Source of the DNA: Pseudomonadota bacterium
Lineage (GTDB): Bacteria > Pseudomonadota > Alphaproteobacteria > Rhizobiales > Rhizobiaceae
Assembly: GCA_023428515.1 (NCBI GenBank)
Contig: JAEYXI010000270.1
Span: 1-7,742 of the forward strand
Direction of reading: 5' to 3'
Length of the DNA: 7,742 nt
Shown: positions 5,818-7,742 of the stretch, in pieces
How positions within the stretch are numbered: position 1 is the first letter of the stretch
Layout of the letters: each line of letters begins with the position of its first letter
Made by a program: the position numbers and the translations under genes
Notes under the pieces: generated by a model
The model's input: only the letters and a program-made list of their open reading frames with translations
Told to the model about the DNA's origin: nothing
Databases searched by the model: none

Positions 5818-7346
5818 TCGGCGGCCTCCTGCTTCTCGACGCCGGCCATCAGGAGGCCGAGTTCGCCTTCGCTGGCATCCGGTCCGCGCTCGCCGACGAT
5901 GCGGCCGTCGAACATGACGAGGATGCGGTCGGAGAGCGAGCGGATCTCGTCGAGTTCGACCGAGACGAGCAGCACTGCCTTGCCGCGGTCGCGCATGGCG
6001 ATGAGCTGCTTGTGGATGAACTCGATTGCGCCGACATCGACGCCGCGCGTCGGCTGGCCGACGATGAGGACGCCGGGATCCTGCTCCAACTCGCGCGCAA
6101 GCACGATCTTCTGCTGGTTGCCGCCGGAGAAGTTGGCGGTCCTCAGCCGGTCATTGGCCGGCCTGATGTCGAATTTCTCGATCTTCTTCCTGGCGTCGGC
6201 GCGAATGGCGTCGATGTCGAGGAACGCGCCTTTCAGATATTGCGGCTTGTCATGATAGCCGAGGATCGAGTTCTCGTACTCCTCGAAGGCGAGAACCAGG
6301 CCGACATGATGGCGATCCTCCGGCACGTGCGCCAGGCCGCGAGCTCGCAGTTCCGCGGGATCGGCGTTGCCGGTGACGTCGATGGGTTTTCCATCGAGCA
6401 GGACCGTGCCGGAGATGGCGTGTCGGATTCCCGAAATCGCCTCCAGAAGCTCCGACTGGCCGTTGCCCGCGACGCCGGCGATGCCGACGATCTCGCCGCC
6501 GCGCACGTCGAAGGAAACATTGTCGACCATGGTGACGCCGCGCGAATCCTTGACGGTCAGATTGTCGACGGCGAGCTTCACCTCGCCTGGATTCGCCTCG
6601 CCCTTCTCGACGCGCAGCAGAACCCGGCGACCGACCATCAGCTCCGCCAGTTCCTCGACCGTGGTCTTGGCGGTCTCGCGGGTCGCAACGACGGTGCCCT
6701 GGCGCATGACGGAGACGGTGTCGGTGATCGCCATGATCTCGCGCAGCTTGTGCGTGATGAGGACGATCGTCTTGCCCTGGTCCTTGAGCTGCTTGAGGAT
6801 GCGGAAGAGATGGTCGGCCTCGGCCGGGGTGAGCACGCCGGTCGGCTCGTCGAGGATCAGGATCTCGGCGCCGCGATAGAGCGCCTTCAGGATCTCGACG
6901 CGCTGCTGCAGCCCGACAGGCAGTTCCTCGATGACCGCGTCCGGATTGACTTCGAGGCCATATTCGCGTTCCAGCCGTTCGAGTTCGGAACGCGCATTGG
7001 CGATGCTCTTCTTGAGCAGCGCCTCGTTCTCGGCGCCGAGGATGATGTTCTCGATGACGGTGAAATTCTCGACCAGCATGAAGTGCTGGTGAACCATGCC
7101 GATGCCGAGCGCGATGGCGTCGTTCGGCGTCTTGATCGAGACGGGCTTGCCGCCGACTTTGATCTCGCCGCTGTCCGCCTGGTAGAAGCCGTAGAGGATC
7201 GACATCAGCGTCGATTTACCGGCGCCGTTCTCGCCGACGATGCCGCGGATGGTGCCGCGCTCGATGGTCAGGTTGATGTCGCGGTTTGCCCGCACGGCGC
7301 CAAAGCTCTTGTCGATCCCGATGAGCTCGATAGCAGCTTCAGCCAT
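5814..7346 (-). CDS. ABC transporter ATP-binding protein with two nucleotide-binding domains (NupO-type)
   Basis: This fused double ATPase of the BMP/sugar-type importers is 510 residues long and powers the two permeases encoded downstream. Domain 1 (about 5-245) has Walker A GENGAGKST (38-46), Q-loop Gln87 in VHQHF, a non-canonical signature LPVGLQQR (142-149), Walker B ILILDEPT (162-169) and the switch His199 in ITHKL. Domain 2 (about 256-505) has Walker A changed to GVAGNGQS (Gln297 for Lys), a canonical signature FSGGNQQ (406-412), Walker B ending in GQPTRG (430-435) instead of DEPT, and Val463 at the switch-His position. So one composite site looks active and the other degenerate. ATG 7346 is preferred, with GGGA about 9 bases upstream; a GTG at 7379 would add 11 residues. 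It is first in the operon. Confidence 0.93.
   Translation of the reverse strand: MAEAAIELIGIDKSFGAVRANRDINLTIERGTIRGIVGENGAGKSTLMSILYGFYQADSGEIKVGGKPVSIKTPNDAIALGIGMVHQHFMLVENFTVIENIILGAENEALLKKSIANARSELERLEREYGLEVNPDAVIEELPVGLQQRVEILKALYRGAEILILDEPTGVLTPAEADHLFRILKQLKDQGKTIVLITHKLREIMAITDTVSVMRQGTVVATRETAKTTVEELAELMVGRRVLLRVEKGEANPGEVKLAVDNLTVKDSRGVTMVDNVSFDVRGGEIVGIAGVAGNGQSELLEAISGIRHAISGTVLLDGKPIDVTGNADPAELRARGLAHVPEDRHHVGLVLAFEEYENSILGYHDKPQYLKGAFLDIDAIRADARKKIEKFDIRPANDRLRTANFSGGNQQKIVLARELEQDPGVLIVGQPTRGVDVGAIEFIHKQLIAMRDRGKAVLLVSVELDEIRSLSDRILVMFDGRIVGERGPDASEGELGLLMAGVEKQEAAE
5825..5830 (-). promoter_or_regulatory. Consensus ribosome binding site of permease 1
   Basis: AGGAGG on the - strand lies inside the last codons of the ATPase gene, 7 bases before the permease 1 ATG. 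It is the strongest Shine-Dalgarno match in the operon. It fixes the start and suggests permease 1 is also initiated independently, beyond coupling through the ATGA overlap. Confidence 0.85.
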
Positions 7347-7393
7347 GCGGCCGGTTCCCACCTTGTTTTTCTTTATCACCCGGTCAAAACGCT

Positions 7394-7414
7394 AGCATGC
7401 TGCCTGCGGCCTGC
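7394..7414. repeat. Palindrome AGCATGCT next to a doubled GCCTGC
   Basis: AGCATGCT (7394-7401) is an 8-bp perfect palindrome. It abuts two copies of GCCTGC (7402-7407 and 7409-7414) separated by one G. They lie between the candidate promoter and the ATPase start, in what would be the operon's leader. No known operator is recognised. Confidence 0.3.
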
Positions 7415-7435
7415 CAATCGCGTGCGCCCGGCGGC

Positions 7436-7464
7436 ATCTCGACAAATCCACTACCGCTTGTCAA
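7436..7464 (-). promoter_or_regulatory. Candidate operon promoter
   Basis: On the - strand an exact TTGACA (7464-7459) is followed after 17 bases by CGAGAT (7441-7436), a poor match to a -10 box. The site lies about 90 bases before the ATPase ATG, in the only gap large enough for an operon promoter. The -35 match is good but the -10 weak, so this is tentative. Confidence 0.35.
7441..7462. repeat. Inverted repeat GACAA-N12-TTGTC in the divergent control region
   Basis: GACAA (7441-7445) and TTGTC (7458-7462) are reverse complements with 12 bases between them. The repeat covers the spacer of the candidate operon promoter and part of its -35 and -10 boxes. Half-sites about 17 bases apart centre to centre could suit a dimeric repressor, but 5-bp arms can arise by chance. 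Confidence 0.3.
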
Positions 7465-7510
7465 TTTCAGCGAGTATGGCCGCTGTGGGGGGCGACCGAG
7501 AGGGTGACGC

Positions 7511-7720
7511 ATGGGCAACGCCGAAGACCGGCTGACGACGCTCGAGATACGGGCGGCGGAACAGGAGAAGACGATCGAGGAACTGTCCGGCCAGATCGCC
7601 GAGCAGTGGAAGACGATCGAGGGCCTGCGCAAGAAGCTGGACGCGCTGACCGAACGGTTCCTGACACTGGAGGAGCAGGTGGCGCCTGAGGTGCCGGTGA
7701 CGAAGCCGCCGCATTGGTGA
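7511..7720 (+). CDS. slyX: SlyX family protein
   Basis: The small, soluble protein of 69 residues is almost wholly helical and coiled-coil-like (about residues 5-57), with LEIRAAEQEKTIEEL (11-25) close to the family pattern. It ends in the proline-containing tail KPPHW; SlyX proteins typically end in PPHY or a variant. Its function is not established. The E. coli gene was named for its position beside slyD and does not define a pathway. The ATG at 7511 has GAGAGG (7498-7503) 7 bases upstream. The gene is divergent from the nucleoside operon and shares the gap of about 160 bases with it; there is no sign of a functional link. The last 22 bases of the window after its stop show nothing recognisable. 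Confidence 0.85.
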   Translation: MGNAEDRLTTLEIRAAEQEKTIEELSGQIAEQWKTIEGLRKKLDALTERFLTLEEQVAPEVPVTKPPHW

Positions 7721-7742
7721 AGGGTGGTTGTGGGAATGGGGG

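Noticed and set aside
4627..6255. A 542-codon open frame antisense to permease 1 and part of the ATPase
   Set aside because: Its composition is low in hydrophobics and rich in His, Asp, Arg and Glu; it is a shadow of two well-supported genes.
7458..7480. A + strand promoter for slyX from TTGTCA (7458-7463) and TATGGC (7475-7480)
   Set aside because: The boxes are only 11 bases apart, too close for a standard sigma-70 promoter, and no better -10 lies at 16-18 bases.
5799..7535. A 578-codon open frame antisense to the ATPase and running into slyX
   Set aside because: It mirrors a clear ABC ATPase, is rich in Asp, Ala, Gly and Arg as GC-rich antisense frames are, has no family motifs, and collides with slyX.

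Overview
The window reads as chromosomal DNA of a high-GC alphaproteobacterium, most likely Rhizobiales and close to Mesorhizobium. This rests on the GC-rich codon use, the rhizobial character of the Upp, DeoA and SlyX-like proteins, and the TIGR02281-type aspartic protease. No database search was possible, so the taxonomic call is an inference. No mobile elements, RNA genes, CRISPR arrays or recent-transfer signs were seen.

Layout: (1) bases 2-442, + strand, hold the C-terminal 146 codons of upp (uracil phosphoribosyltransferase), cut by the window edge. (2) Bases 568-1134, + strand, encode a membrane-anchored, single-domain retropepsin-like aspartic protease with a DTGA active site. (3) Bases 1167-7346, - strand, are one tightly packed six-gene unit. 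In transcription order these are an ABC transporter ATPase, permease 1, permease 2, cdd (cytidine deaminase), a purine nucleoside phosphorylase and deoA (thymidine phosphorylase). Junctions are 4-nt ATGA overlaps, 1-2 nt gaps, or one 29-nt gap. (4) Bases 7511-7720, + strand, are a slyX-like gene, divergent from the operon across about 160 bases that should hold both promoters.

Together the operon is a nucleoside uptake and breakdown module. A BMP-type (NupOPQ-like) ABC importer would bring nucleosides in. Cdd converts cytidine and deoxycytidine to uridine and deoxyuridine. DeoA and PNP split pyrimidine (deoxy)nucleosides and 6-oxopurine nucleosides into base plus (deoxy)ribose-1-phosphate. 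Upp, on the opposite strand and facing the operon, returns uracil to UMP. The periplasmic binding lipoprotein that such an importer needs is not in the window.

No clearly undescribed system is visible. The points most worth a second look are the absent binding protein, the asymmetric nucleotide-binding sites of the ATPase, the aspartic protease with a perfect 8-bp inverted repeat just upstream, and the inverted repeats in the divergent control region.
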